Positions 25,435-36,219 of a stretch of DNA of 64,000 nt are shown piece by piece. The position numbers and the translations under genes were made by a program. Each line of letters opens with the position of its first letter. The first letter of the stretch is position 1. The DNA comes from Clostridium ljungdahlii. GTDB taxonomy: Bacteria > Bacillota > Clostridia > Clostridiales > Clostridiaceae. The stretch is from contig NZ_LITT01000011.1 in the NCBI RefSeq assembly GCF_001636845.1, positions 428,586 through 492,585 of the forward strand, given 5' to 3'. The notes under the pieces were generated by a model. It searched no databases and was not told where the DNA came from. It was given only the letters and a program-made list of their open reading frames with translations.

Positions 25435-26562
25435 TTAACACCTTTTCCATACAACTCTATTTACATAATCAGTATAAGACAATATTATTCTAAGTACTTT
25501 ATCAGATACATTAGGCATACTATAATCTAATACTCTTTTTAAAGTATCTTTGTTTTGAATTTCTAAAACTTCTAAACCTTGTAGTATTCTCTTCTTTTCA
25601 AGACCAACCATCATAACCGATGCTTCTTCCATTGCCTCTGGTCTCTCATGAGTTTGTCTTATGTTTAATGCTTTAAATCCAAGTATGGAAGATTCTTCAC
25701 TTATAGTTCCACTATCACTTAATACCGTTTTTGCCTTTATCTGAAGTTTTACATAATCATTAAATCCAAGGGGTTTCATAAGTGATATCAGTGAATTAAA
25801 TTTTATTTTTCTGGAAATTATAATTTTTTTTGTTCTTGGATGTGTACTAACTATAATTGGCAACTTATATTTATCTGCAATTGTATTTAGACTATCAACT
25901 AGATTTGAAAAGTTTATTTCAGAATTTACATTTTCTTCTCTGTGAGCTGACGCCACGAAATATTGTCCTTCTTCTAAATGTAGTCTTTGAAGTACATCTG
26001 ACTCTTCTATATCTTCTTTTCTTGAATTAATTACCTCAAACATCGGACTTCCAGTTTTAATTATTCTATCTGCCGGTAAGCCTTCCCAAAGTAAATATTC
26101 TCTTGCAATACTGCTGTATGTCAAGTTTATATCTGATATATGGTCTACTATTTTTCTATTAGTTTCTTCAGGTACTCTTTGATCAAAGCACCTGTTTCCT
26201 GCCTCCATATGGAATATTGGTATATGTCTTTTTTTAGCTGCAATGGCTGCGAGGCAGCTGTTTGTATCTCCAAGTATCAAAAAAGCATCTGGTTTTACTT
26301 TTTCCATAATTGGATCTATTTTTATGAGAATATTCCCTATAGTTTCTACAGCTGTTCCTGCAGCTGCATTTAGAAAATAATCTGGCTTTCTTAACTTAAA
26401 ATCTTTAAAAAATGCTTCATTTAATTCATAATCATAATTTTGGCCGGTATGCACTAATATGTGTTCTACTGCTTCAGATTCTTCTAACTTGTTTATAACA
26501 GCAGATAATCTTATTATTTCCGGTCTTGTTCCAACTACTGTCATTACCTTTAGTTTCTTCAT
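25435..26562 (-). CDS. UDP-GlcNAc 2-epimerase-like enzyme, CapG/FnlC type
   Basis: Non-hydrolysing epimerase of the WecB/CapG family, last step to UDP-N-acetyl-L-fucosamine. The motifs VVGTRPEIIRLSAV, HTGQNYDYELNEAFF, GDTNSCLAA, HMEAGNRCFD and SAHREENV are all present, with DSGTISEES near the C-terminus. The length of 375 residues is normal. It starts 3 bases after the CapF-type gene, in an operon with the CapE-type gene. The three-gene order supports FucNAc rather than ManNAc synthesis. Confidence 0.9.
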   Translation of the reverse strand: MKKLKVMTVVGTRPEIIRLSAVINKLEESEAVEHILVHTGQNYDYELNEAFFKDFKLRKPDYFLNAAAGTAVETIGNILIKIDPIMEKVKPDAFLILGDTNSCLAAIAAKKRHIPIFHMEAGNRCFDQRVPEETNRKIVDHISDINLTYSSIAREYLLWEGLPADRIIKTGSPMFEVINSRKEDIEESDVLQRLHLEEGQYFVASAHREENVNSEINFSNLVDSLNTIADKYKLPIIVSTHPRTKKIIISRKIKFNSLISLMKPLGFNDYVKLQIKAKTVLSDSGTISEESSILGFKALNIRQTHERPEAMEEASVMMVGLEKKRILQGLEVLEIQNKDTLKRVLDYSMPNVSDKVLRIILSYTDYVNRVVWKRC

Positions 26563-26565
26563 TTA

Positions 26566-27675
26566 TTAAACCTCCAAAAAGTAAGTGTCCGGCTTTTCAG
26601 GATTAAAAGCTTCATTTGCCCACATCACAGTTACCATATCAGTATCACCTATATTTGAAATCGAATGTGTATATCCCGTTGGTATATCTACTACTTGAAA
26701 TTTTTCTCCACTTACTTTATATTTTATAATTTTATCGGAGCCTATTTTTCTAAAACAAATAAGTCCTTTTCCACTTACTACTAAAAATTTTTCACTTTTA
26801 GTATGATGCCAGTGGTTTCCTTTTGTAATACCTGGTTTTGCCACATTTATAGAGACCTGACCTCTGTCTAATGTCCTTATAAATTCTGTAAAAGAACCTC
26901 TATCATCACATTTCATGTTTAAATTATATGAAAATTCACCTTCGGGTAAAAAACTTAAATACGTACTATACAACTTCTTAGTCAATTCATCATCCATATT
27001 GGGAACACTTAAATTCTCTCTGGTTTTTTTTAAACTATTTATTGTATCTGCTAAATCTCCTAACTTAATCTTATATATTGTAGAAATATAATAGTATTTC
27101 ACTTGTTTTGTATATTTTCCCTCTAATGCTCGTATAAATTCAGCTAAAACATCATCTATATAACATAATGTAAGTTCTGTATCAGGGTTATCTATCTGTA
27201 TATCTAATCCTCTTGCTATATTATAACAATAGGTAGCTACTACTGTATTATAATTTGGCTTACTCCATTTTCCAAAAAGATTTGGTAACCTATATACTAA
27301 AATTTTTGTTCCTGTTTCATTACTATAATCAAACAACAATTTTTCTGCTTTTCTTTTACTTATTCCATAAGAGTTGTTTCTTTCAGCTTGAACAGAAGAA
27401 GTTATTAAAATTGGAACCTTATTATTATGCTTTTTTAAAAGTTTCAAAAGTTCCAGTGTAGAACCAAAGTTGCCTTCCATGAACTCACTTTCACTTTTAG
27501 GTCTGTTTACTCCCGCTAAGTGAAATACAAATTCACAATCTTTTGTATACTCATCAAGTAATAATTTATCTGTATCTTTAGCGAATTTATATATATACTT
27601 ATATCCTCTGTTATTGAGCTCTGCAATAAGATTTTTACCTACAAATCCATTTGCTCCAGTTACAAGTATTTTCAT
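26566..27675 (-). CDS. CapF/FnlB-type reductase with C-terminal cupin
   Basis: Bifunctional enzyme of UDP-FucNAc synthesis. The N-terminal SDR domain begins ILVTGANGFVGKNLI and has YGISKRKAEKLL. The C-terminal cupin (from about residue 245) carries KGNHWHHTKSEKFLVVSG, the metal-binding histidines. It reduces, and helps epimerise, the 4-keto sugar made by the CapE-type enzyme. The length of 369 residues matches the family. It is flanked by capE- and capG-type genes in one operon. Confidence 0.92.
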   Translation of the reverse strand: MKILVTGANGFVGKNLIAELNNRGYKYIYKFAKDTDKLLLDEYTKDCEFVFHLAGVNRPKSESEFMEGNFGSTLELLKLLKKHNNKVPILITSSVQAERNNSYGISKRKAEKLLFDYSNETGTKILVYRLPNLFGKWSKPNYNTVVATYCYNIARGLDIQIDNPDTELTLCYIDDVLAEFIRALEGKYTKQVKYYYISTIYKIKLGDLADTINSLKKTRENLSVPNMDDELTKKLYSTYLSFLPEGEFSYNLNMKCDDRGSFTEFIRTLDRGQVSINVAKPGITKGNHWHHTKSEKFLVVSGKGLICFRKIGSDKIIKYKVSGEKFQVVDIPTGYTHSISNIGDTDMVTVMWANEAFNPEKPDTYFLEV

Positions 27676-27737
27676 GAATACGCCTACCTTTCTTTTAAGA
27701 TAAATTTTTATTTAATAAAAGCAGCTTCGTTTACAGC

Positions 27738-28751
27738 TTATGACGCCTTGAGTTCTTGTTTTATATAATCAAGTTTTAATAGTTTTTCTTTAATCTGTTC
27801 TACAGTCAGAATTTTTGTGTTTTGAGAATTATACTCTTTCTCCGTAGAAAGTTTTTCATCACCCTCTATGAAATACTTGTCATAGTTTAAATCTCTCGTA
27901 TCTGCTGGGACTCTAAAAAAACTGCCCATATCTTTTGCATGAAGATATTCTTCTTTAGTAAGCAATGTTTCATATAATTTTTCACCGTGACGTGTACCTA
28001 TTACTTTAATTTCATTATCTGCATGAAATAATTCTTTAATTGCTTGTGCCAAATCTCCTATAGTTGAAGCTGGAGCTTTTTGAACTATTATATCTCCTTG
28101 CTTAGCATTTTTAAAAGCAAATATTACAAGTTCAACTGCCTCATCAAGGCTCATTAAAAATCTCGTCATTTTAGGATTAGTTACAGTCAATGGCTGTCCA
28201 TTCTCGATTTGTTCAACAAATAGCGGGATAACCGAACCACGTGAAGCCATAACATTTCCATATCTTGTACCACAAATCACAGTTTTATCTGTTGATACAG
28301 TTTTTGATTTTGCTACAAATACTTTTTCCATCATAGCTTTTGATATTCCCATTGCATTTATAGGATATGCTGCTTTATCTGTTGAAAGACATATAACTTT
28401 TTTTACTTCATATTCTATAGCAGCCGTAAGTACATTATCTGTTCCCATAACATTAGTCTTTACAGCTTCAATCGGGAAAAATTCACAAGATGGAACTTGT
28501 TTTAATGCTGCCGCATGAAATATATAATCCACACTATGCATGGCATTTTTCACAGAAGCTAAATCCCTAACGTCACCTATATAAAATTTGATTTTATCAT
28601 TTTTATAAAATTTTCTCATATCATTTTGTTTTTTCTCATCACGGGAAAAAATACGAATTTCATTAATATCAGTATTTAAAAATCTTTTTAATACTGCATT
28701 TCCAAAAGAACCAGTACCTCCTGTAATCAATAAACATTTATCTTTAAACAT
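27738..28751 (-). CDS. CapE/FnlA-type UDP-GlcNAc 4,6-dehydratase/5-epimerase
   Basis: SDR enzyme making the first intermediate toward UDP-FucNAc. The NAD motif is TGGTGSFG, followed by IFSRDEKKQND, HAAALKQVP and LSTDKAAYPINAMG. The position usually held by catalytic Tyr-x3-Lys reads MxxxK (AMMEK), the known variant of this subfamily. The length of 337 residues is standard. RBS GGGGGGAT lies before the ATG. It follows the large glycosyltransferase gene by 21 bases. Confidence 0.92.
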   Translation of the reverse strand: MFKDKCLLITGGTGSFGNAVLKRFLNTDINEIRIFSRDEKKQNDMRKFYKNDKIKFYIGDVRDLASVKNAMHSVDYIFHAAALKQVPSCEFFPIEAVKTNVMGTDNVLTAAIEYEVKKVICLSTDKAAYPINAMGISKAMMEKVFVAKSKTVSTDKTVICGTRYGNVMASRGSVIPLFVEQIENGQPLTVTNPKMTRFLMSLDEAVELVIFAFKNAKQGDIIVQKAPASTIGDLAQAIKELFHADNEIKVIGTRHGEKLYETLLTKEEYLHAKDMGSFFRVPADTRDLNYDKYFIEGDEKLSTEKEYNSQNTKILTVEQIKEKLLKLDYIKQELKAS

Positions 28752-28772
28752 ACACCCTATCCCCCCAACAAC

Positions 28773-31700
28773 TTACTTCGTATAATTTTCATATTCATTT
28801 TTTAATTTATTAATTTGAGCTTTATATGTTTCCCCTTGATTTAAACCTTCATTAATATATTTCATGCCTTCTTTCAAAAATACCCCACAATATGCCCTAA
28901 GTTCTTCTTTTGTAACACTGACATTTAAATAACCTGGTATAGCTTTCCCGCTTAAATTATTATTAAATTGATCATAATAATATTTTGCAATCATATAATT
29001 TTTAAATTGCTCTCTATTTTGAACATTATTCCAATCAATTTGTGAGAAATAAATTTCTTCTGAAAAATTCTTAATTATATAATCAAAAACTGACACTAGA
29101 GTTTTTATCCTTTTTTCTAAATTATGAGATGCATTATTAGAATGAATCCTATAATTTATCAAATTTTTATCTACTCTACCATAATTCCAACCATACTTAA
29201 TAAATTGCAGTGAATTGAGTGTGTCAGCTGAAAAATCATTTCCTTTATATACAATCCAGGTAATTCCATTCTTTTTAAAGAATTTTAATCTATACATACA
29301 ATTCATTGGAATTATACCCGATGCATTAAAAAATATATATCTGATAGCATCTTGCCAATCAGGTAATCTATAATTCCATTCACCTTTTTTTATGTCATTT
29401 TCATCTACTGTATTAAAGTTACTATATACATAATCTTTGTCTGGATTTTTTTCTAAATAATGAACAAATATTTCTACAGCATTTTTTTCTGCAAAATCAT
29501 CACAAGCTATCCATTGAAAATATTTTCCCTTTGCATTCTTGATAATCTCTTGTAACCCTTGGGAAGCTCCACCTGAATTTAGTTTATGGTAAATGCCTTT
29601 TACATTACTATAATTATTTTCATATTCTCGTATAATTTCTTTTGAACCATCAGTTGAACAATCATCAATTAATAAAATTTCTATATTTGAATAACTTTGA
29701 TTCAAATATGAATCTACACACTTTTTTAAATACTTTTTACAATTGTATACGGTAATTCCTACTGTAACTAGTGGCTTTATTTCTAAATCATGTTTATCAT
29801 TAAGATTAATTAATTTGCCTATATCATTTTTTAATAAATTTATTAAATTATACTTACTAATCCGAGTATCTTTATTTAATAATGTCTCTTTTTCAATTGA
29901 CTGCAGCCTTACATTATTATAATTCCATACATCACTGATGCTAAAATTAAATAATTCTTGATTACTTTTCTTTTTTATTATTAAAACCTTTTGGGATAGT
30001 CCAAATTTGTTGTTGATTAGACATTGTTTGTCTAATAGAGATATCCATTCTGCTATATCTCTTTTAGAATCATCACATATTTCTGGATTACTAAATATAC
30101 TCTGTATTAAATTAAATATATTTTGAGCTATATCTGATTTATCTTTAAGAATATTCCTATCAAAAGGATAGTTCATGAAAAATGTAGATGGCAGCATTCC
30201 TGCAGCTTCTAAATCATTTTCTTTTAAAATGTTTTCTACATATTTTATGTCTCTTATAACTAAATGTGGAGATTCACTTTTGGAATTTATCACTGTTATA
30301 GGATTAAAAGTTATAATATAACCTGTATCTTTTAATACATTTGATAAGTTTTTCACTACACATTTATATTTTTCTTCATCTGTCAAATGCAGCAATACAT
30401 CCGCTGCGAGAATCAAATCATATTTATCCTTAGGATAAATCCCTTTTTCTGATATATCTCCCAGCATAAATTTATACTTTATATATTTTCTGCTTAATTC
30501 TTTTTGTGACTTTTCGCTAATATCTATTCCACAATAATTTTCAAAACCATTTTTATAAAAGTAATTTGTAAACATTCCAATTCCTGGGCCTAGTTCTAAA
30601 ACATTTGCATATTTAATGGTTTTAATTAAATTTTTAATAATATACTCTAATATTTCAAATCTGGATTTATACAAAAACTCGTTGTAAATCTGTCCAAGGC
30701 CTATGTAGCCTACTCCCTCTATATCAAATTTACTGTTTAATCTATTATTCCAATATTGTTTATAATCAAACTTTTGCTGCTTTATTTTGTTACCAATTTT
30801 TATATTTTTAATTATTTGCCTTATTTTACTCATTTGTTTATTACATCCATAATTATCCGATATATAATTCCTATATTCACCTGAATCATATCTATCAGAT
30901 TGAATCATATCTATAGCTTCATCTATTGTATTCCAAACATATTCCTTTGGATATACTGTTTTAGCCCCAACAAAATTATGTACTAAAGGCTTAATTCCCT
31001 TAGACATAGCTTGCATTACACTCACATTTTGAGATTCCAATATACTTGTACACAAAATATAATTTTTGTCTTCAAGCCATTTATCTAAATTATCTTGCCA
31101 TCCTTCATATACAACGTTTTTTTCCATACCAAATTCTTTAATCATCTGGTGAAAATACAAAACATCCCTATCATCCTGAAATTGCCCTGCAATAAACAAT
31201 TTGTATCTACAATCCTTATCATAGATGGCCTTAAAAGTATGCATCAACAACATTGGACCTTTTTTATAATTAATATATCCTACATAAGCAATATTAAATC
31301 CCGGTTTTCTTTCTTCAAAAGTCCATTTGCTAATATCAATTCCATTAGGAACTACTACTACTTTTTGATCGCTTATTTTAAATTTATTAACTACAAATTT
31401 TTTAATATACTCTCCCACAAATATAAGCACATCTATATTGTTCCATTGAACATTATTAGGATAACTAGTAAATGCCTCATAGCTATGCAACCTGCAAATT
31501 ATCTTTTTTTCTTTAGATATGGGTAACCTGCTGCCATATATAACAAGTTCATCACACCATTCAAAAAAGCAAATATCAGCCCACTGCATCCATGTATCTA
31601 TTTGATTGTAATCAGTAACTACAATTTTTCTATTTATATACTCATTGGATAATCCATTTATAATATCATCCAAAAAAACATCCATTCCCTGTTTTACAAA

Positions 31701-31826
31701 AAATACAAGTTTAAGTTTTAGACTACTAATTGGTTGTGTGTGTTCGCCATCTATCTTATTAGCTGCACTATTTATTTGTTCATTATCCTTTAATTCATTT
31801 TTTACTAAGTTAGCCTTACTATCCAT
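28773..31826 (-). CDS. Large glycosyltransferase - methyltransferase - glycosyltransferase fusion
   Basis: A 1017-residue protein with three visible modules. Residues about 35-345 look like a GT4-type GT-B transferase (VVPNGIDISKWTFEE, VYEGWQDNL, SILESQNVSVMQAMSKG). Residues about 355-630 form a SAM methyltransferase (VLELGPGIGMFTNYF, ILAADVLLHLTD). Residues about 690-940 are a GT2 (VTVGITVYNCKKYLKKC, LIDDCSTDGSKEI, QWIACDDFAEKN). RBS AAAGGAGG. It heads the UDP-FucNAc operon, so it probably builds a methylated, FucNAc-containing glycan on a surface protein. That role is inferred. Confidence 0.88.
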   Translation of the reverse strand: MDSKANLVKNELKDNEQINSAANKIDGEHTQPISSLKLKLVFFVKQGMDVFLDDIINGLSNEYINRKIVVTDYNQIDTWMQWADICFFEWCDELVIYGSRLPISKEKKIICRLHSYEAFTSYPNNVQWNNIDVLIFVGEYIKKFVVNKFKISDQKVVVVPNGIDISKWTFEERKPGFNIAYVGYINYKKGPMLLMHTFKAIYDKDCRYKLFIAGQFQDDRDVLYFHQMIKEFGMEKNVVYEGWQDNLDKWLEDKNYILCTSILESQNVSVMQAMSKGIKPLVHNFVGAKTVYPKEYVWNTIDEAIDMIQSDRYDSGEYRNYISDNYGCNKQMSKIRQIIKNIKIGNKIKQQKFDYKQYWNNRLNSKFDIEGVGYIGLGQIYNEFLYKSRFEILEYIIKNLIKTIKYANVLELGPGIGMFTNYFYKNGFENYCGIDISEKSQKELSRKYIKYKFMLGDISEKGIYPKDKYDLILAADVLLHLTDEEKYKCVVKNLSNVLKDTGYIITFNPITVINSKSESPHLVIRDIKYVENILKENDLEAAGMLPSTFFMNYPFDRNILKDKSDIAQNIFNLIQSIFSNPEICDDSKRDIAEWISLLDKQCLINNKFGLSQKVLIIKKKSNQELFNFSISDVWNYNNVRLQSIEKETLLNKDTRISKYNLINLLKNDIGKLINLNDKHDLEIKPLVTVGITVYNCKKYLKKCVDSYLNQSYSNIEILLIDDCSTDGSKEIIREYENNYSNVKGIYHKLNSGGASQGLQEIIKNAKGKYFQWIACDDFAEKNAVEIFVHYLEKNPDKDYVYSNFNTVDENDIKKGEWNYRLPDWQDAIRYIFFNASGIIPMNCMYRLKFFKKNGITWIVYKGNDFSADTLNSLQFIKYGWNYGRVDKNLINYRIHSNNASHNLEKRIKTLVSVFDYIIKNFSEEIYFSQIDWNNVQNREQFKNYMIAKYYYDQFNNNLSGKAIPGYLNVSVTKEELRAYCGVFLKEGMKYINEGLNQGETYKAQINKLKNEYENYTK

Positions 31827-32016
31827 TATTTAGCTATCCTCCTTTAGAGATTTTACATTTTATAAATTGTTACCAATTTATATTTCTAAATCTTCTAAGT
31901 GATAATTCTGACTTAATATACATCACACTAAATTATATTTTGATACTATAAAATTTATGTGAAATAATTTTTTATGGATTTGCATCAAATACATTTACCT
32001 TAAATAACTAAAAAAA

Positions 32017-32061
32017 TAGCACATCAAAAATATTCTTTTTCAAGATATTCTTGACATGCTA
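32017..32061 (-). terminator. Terminator of the MarR-ABC operon
   Basis: TAGCA...TGCTA with inner TCAA/TTGA and ATAT pairs, just past the end of the second ABC gene. The remaining spacer up to 31826 shows nothing further. Confidence 0.5.
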
Positions 32062-32093
32062 TCAATTAGTTATTATATTGTAATAAATTGCAT

Positions 32094-33953
32094 TTATTCA
32101 GCAGCCAGAGAATCTTCAAACTGGCTATTATATAGGTTAAAGTAAAATCCTTTATTTTTCAAAAGTTCTTCATGACTTCCCTGTTCTACAATATCTCCAT
32201 TATTCATTACAAGAATTAAATCTGCATCACGTATTGTAGACAACCTGTGTGCAATAATAAAACTAGTACAACCTTTCATAAGATTGTCCATTGCCTTTTT
32301 TATTCTAACTTCTGTACGGGTATCTACAGAACTGGTTGCCTCATCAAAAATAAGAATTCTAGGATCTGCAAGTATGGCCCTTGCAATTGTTAAAAGCTGC
32401 TTTTGTCCTTGAGATACATTAGAAGCTTCTTCATTTAAAATCATATTGTATCCACCTGGCAAGGCCCTCACAAAACTATCTACATGGGCTGCCTTTGCTG
32501 CAATTTTAACCTCTTCATCGGAAGCATCAAGTCTTCCATATCGTATATTTTCCATTATGCTTCCATTATAGAGCCATGTATCCTGGAGTACCATACCAAA
32601 TATAGATCTCAAGTCATTTCGATTGAAATCTCTTATATCATGTCCATCTACTAAAATAGCTCCACTGCTTATATCATAAAATCGCATTAAAAGTTTTACC
32701 ATAGTAGTTTTCCCAGCACCAGTTGGTCCCACAATTGCAACTTTTTCACCTGGTTTTACCTTAGCTGAAAAATTATTTATAACAACTTTGTCAGAATTAT
32801 ATCCAAAGTGAACATTTTTAAACTCTACACATCCTTCAATGTTTTCAAGCTTTACAGGATTGCAAGTTTCAGGAACTGCCTCTTCCTCCTCTAAAAATTC
32901 AAATACACGTTCTGCTGACGCAGCCGTCTGCTGAAGTATGTTTGATATATTTGCTATCTGAGTAATTGGCTGTGTAAAGGATCTTACATATTGTATAAAA
33001 GCTTGAATATCTCCTACCTCAATAGTCTTCTTTATAGCAAGCCATCCTCCAAGTACACATACACCTACATATCCAAGGTTACTTACAAAATTCATAATTG
33101 GCATTATCATGCCTGACAAAAACTGTGATTTCCATGCAGATTTATATAAGGTATTATTCAGCTTATCAAATTTTTGAATGCTATCTTCTTCGCCATTGAA
33201 AGCTCTCATAACTATATGTCCACCATACATTTCCTCTACATGCCCATTTACATGCCCCAGATAATCCTGCTGCTCTTTAAAATATTTCTGAGATTGCTTG
33301 ATTATAAGCATCATGATTCCCATAGATAGTGGAATTATGCAAAGTGCTACTATGGTCATAGTAAAACTTATGCTAAGCATCATCACAAGTACCCCTATTA
33401 CAGTAGTAATTGAAGTAATTATCTGGGTCAAGCTCTGGTTTAAAGTCTGGCTCACCGTATCTACATCATTGGTGACACGGGACAATACTTCCCCATGATT
33501 TGTTCCATCAAAATATTTAAGAGGTAATCTATTTATTTTCTCTGAAATTTCCTTTCGCATCTTGTAGCTTACTTTCATGGAAACCCCAGACATAATCCAT
33601 CCTTGAATATAACTAAAAAGTGTACTTAATGCATATAATCCTGCAAGTATTATTAATATCCTAGCTATATAATCAAAATCTATTCCAGACCCTGAACCTG
33701 AAATTTTTCCCATAATCCCTTCGAAAAGCTTAGTTGTTGCCTTACCTAATATTTTAGGTCCCACTATAGAAAACACAGCACTTGCAGATGCAAATACAAA
33801 TACTATGATGACAGCTAGTTTATACTCATTCATATACTCTATAAGCTTTTTCATAGTACTCTTAAAATTGTTAGCCTTTTCGCCACCCTGTATCATACCA
33901 CCAGGTCCATGCTGATGTACTTTTTGTCTTTTTATTTTATATTTATCACTCAT
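32094..33953 (-). CDS. ABC exporter half (type IV), second subunit
   Basis: Fused membrane-ATPase half transporter of 619 residues. Six helices span about 40-330; the ATPase has Walker A GPTGAGKTTMVK, Q loop FGMVLQDTWLY, signature NVSQGQKQLLTIA, Walker B ILIFDEATSSVD and H loop IIAHRLSTIRD. Both catalytic Glu and signature look intact. The ATG overlaps the stop of the upstream half (ATGA), so the two subunits form a heterodimer. A His/Gly-rich N-terminus (QHGPGGMIQGGEK) precedes the first helix. With the MarR gene it forms a typical drug or lipid exporter operon. Confidence 0.93.
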   Translation of the reverse strand: MSDKYKIKRQKVHQHGPGGMIQGGEKANNFKSTMKKLIEYMNEYKLAVIIVFVFASASAVFSIVGPKILGKATTKLFEGIMGKISGSGSGIDFDYIARILIILAGLYALSTLFSYIQGWIMSGVSMKVSYKMRKEISEKINRLPLKYFDGTNHGEVLSRVTNDVDTVSQTLNQSLTQIITSITTVIGVLVMMLSISFTMTIVALCIIPLSMGIMMLIIKQSQKYFKEQQDYLGHVNGHVEEMYGGHIVMRAFNGEEDSIQKFDKLNNTLYKSAWKSQFLSGMIMPIMNFVSNLGYVGVCVLGGWLAIKKTIEVGDIQAFIQYVRSFTQPITQIANISNILQQTAASAERVFEFLEEEEAVPETCNPVKLENIEGCVEFKNVHFGYNSDKVVINNFSAKVKPGEKVAIVGPTGAGKTTMVKLLMRFYDISSGAILVDGHDIRDFNRNDLRSIFGMVLQDTWLYNGSIMENIRYGRLDASDEEVKIAAKAAHVDSFVRALPGGYNMILNEEASNVSQGQKQLLTIARAILADPRILIFDEATSSVDTRTEVRIKKAMDNLMKGCTSFIIAHRLSTIRDADLILVMNNGDIVEQGSHEELLKNKGFYFNLYNSQFEDSLAAE

Positions 33954-36175
33954 GCCAATTCCTCCTTTGAAAGTTGTGAAAAGGCAATTTCTCTATACGC
34001 TTCACAGCTTTTCATAAGTTCTTCGTGAGTACCTATTCCAACCACATTACCATCATCAAGAACTATTATTTGATCTGCATCTATAATTGTAGAAATACGC
34101 TGTGCCACAATGATAAATGTACTTGAAGTAGTCTCTTTTCTAAGGGCCTTTCTAAGGGCAGCATCTGTTTTAAAATCAAGAGCAGAAAAGCTGTCATCAA
34201 ACACATAAATTTCAGGTTTCTTTACAAGAGCACGTGCAATAGAAAGTCTCTGTTTTTGACCTCCAGATACATTTGAACCTCCCTCAGAAATTTCACTTTC
34301 AATTCCTTTAATTTTTTCATTTATAAATTCTTCAGACTGAGAAACTTCTACAGCATGATTTATACCATCACAGCTTACATTTTTATCTCCATATTTAAGG
34401 TTGGATTCAATCGTTCCACTAAATAGATATCCCTTTTGTGGTACATATCCAATTTTATCCCGAAGTTCATGTTGAGTTACTTTCTTTACATTTACCCCAT
34501 CTACAAGCACTTCACCAGCTGCTGCATCATAAAAACGCATAATCAGATTTAAAAGAGTTGTTTTTCCAGAGCCTGTAGATCCTATAAATGCAGTTGTTTT
34601 TCCAGGTAAAGCTTTAAAACTTATATTCTTTAAGGCGTCCTCACCTGCTCCAGGATACCTGAAAGACACATTCTTAAATTCAACATTTCCCTTCAAACTA
34701 CCATCAAAATGTATTATATCTTTTGGATCTACAATTGAAATATCAGTTTCTAAAACTTCATCAATACGTCCTGCAGAAACAGATGCCCTTGGTATTAAAA
34801 TAAACATCACAGCAAGCATTAAAAATGACATAATTATCTGCATTGCATACTGCATAAATGCCATCATATCTCCTACCTGCATACTGGAATTTGCAACCTG
34901 ATGGGAACCAACCCATACTATGAGCAATGTAACTGCATTCATCACAAACATCATTATAGGCATCATGGACACCATCACACGATTTACAAACAAATTTGTC
35001 TTTGTCACATCTCTATTTGCCTTGTCAAAACGCTCTTCTTCAAATTTTTGTGTATTAAAAGCTCTTATTACCATCATTCCAGAAAGATTTTCACGTGTAA
35101 CAAGATTTAGTTTATCTATAAGTTTTTGTATAATTTTAAATTTTGGAAAAGCTACTGCAAATACTACAAGTATCAATCCTAAAAGCACTATAACTGCAAG
35201 TGCAATAATCCATGACATTGATTTACTTTTTCCCATAGCTCTTATTACACCACCAATTCCCATAATTGGTGCATAAAATACCATCCTTATCATAACAACC
35301 ATAAGCATTTGTATTTGTGTAATATCATTTGTACTTCTTGTTATAAGAGATGCAGTTGAAAACTTATCAAATTCCGCATTTGAAAAATTCTCAACTTTTT
35401 CAAATATATTTTTACGTAAGTTCCTGGCAAGTCCTGCTGCAGTTTTTGATGCCAAAAATCCAACTGCAACAGTACATATACCTCCAAGAAGTGCTATAAG
35501 CAGCATACGTACTCCAATGTTTATTATATATTTACTTTGAATCTTATCTGTATTCATTCCAAGTGCATTATACTCTGCCTTAACTTCTGGAGCAGTCATC
35601 TGAACAGTCATACTCTCACCAAAACTTGAAGTTTTCTTGTTTATATCTTCAATTACCTTCAAACGCTGGTTATCTGGCATCTTAGAAAGAATATCAAATA
35701 AATTTGCACTAGCAGGTAATTTCATTCCATTAAATGAAATTATTCCATTTCTTGCATTGGATTTAATTTTTTCAACACCTGAAACATCAATTATAGATTT
35801 CCCCATTATAGAATTCAATTTATCCATCTCATTTTTGTCAACATCTTTAAGAACAAAAATGGGTTCATTTTTAAGGTTTGGATATTTTTCTAAATATCTA
35901 TAATAGTCTGCATTTGATTTATCAACAGGAACATAATTTTTAGAAATCTCTTTTAAATCACTTTTATTCATAAATACTTCTAACTTTTTCATTTGACTTT
36001 CTCTTATTGCTTGTGGTACGGAGCTTACAATACCCCCCTGCTGTATACCTTTATTTACAATATTAGATGTGTAATCCGGAAGGGCAAGGTCACACATTGC
36101 CTGTACAAACAAAAGAATTATAGCTGCAATAATTAGTCCTATAAAAGGTTTTAAATACTTTATTAATTTAATCAT
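33950..36175 (-). CDS. ABC exporter half (type IV), first subunit with large extracytoplasmic loop
   Basis: A 741-residue half transporter. After the first helix (about 13-30) a region of about 190 residues lies outside the membrane before helix 2, as in many firmicute heterodimeric exporters of this type. The ATPase has GSTGSGKTTLLN, IGYVPQKGYLFSG, NVSGGQKQRLSIA and VFDDSFSALD. The residue after Walker B is Asp-Ser rather than Asp-Glu, so this half is likely the degenerate ATP site and its partner the active one. It follows the MarR gene by 44 bases. Confidence 0.93.
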   Translation of the reverse strand: MIKLIKYLKPFIGLIIAAIILLFVQAMCDLALPDYTSNIVNKGIQQGGIVSSVPQAIRESQMKKLEVFMNKSDLKEISKNYVPVDKSNADYYRYLEKYPNLKNEPIFVLKDVDKNEMDKLNSIMGKSIIDVSGVEKIKSNARNGIISFNGMKLPASANLFDILSKMPDNQRLKVIEDINKKTSSFGESMTVQMTAPEVKAEYNALGMNTDKIQSKYIINIGVRMLLIALLGGICTVAVGFLASKTAAGLARNLRKNIFEKVENFSNAEFDKFSTASLITRSTNDITQIQMLMVVMIRMVFYAPIMGIGGVIRAMGKSKSMSWIIALAVIVLLGLILVVFAVAFPKFKIIQKLIDKLNLVTRENLSGMMVIRAFNTQKFEEERFDKANRDVTKTNLFVNRVMVSMMPIMMFVMNAVTLLIVWVGSHQVANSSMQVGDMMAFMQYAMQIIMSFLMLAVMFILIPRASVSAGRIDEVLETDISIVDPKDIIHFDGSLKGNVEFKNVSFRYPGAGEDALKNISFKALPGKTTAFIGSTGSGKTTLLNLIMRFYDAAAGEVLVDGVNVKKVTQHELRDKIGYVPQKGYLFSGTIESNLKYGDKNVSCDGINHAVEVSQSEEFINEKIKGIESEISEGGSNVSGGQKQRLSIARALVKKPEIYVFDDSFSALDFKTDAALRKALRKETTSSTFIIVAQRISTIIDADQIIVLDDGNVVGIGTHEELMKSCEAYREIAFSQLSKEELA

Positions 36176-36219
36176 ATTATTGTATATTCTCCTTACATAA
36201 ATACTATAATTTTTTTAGA

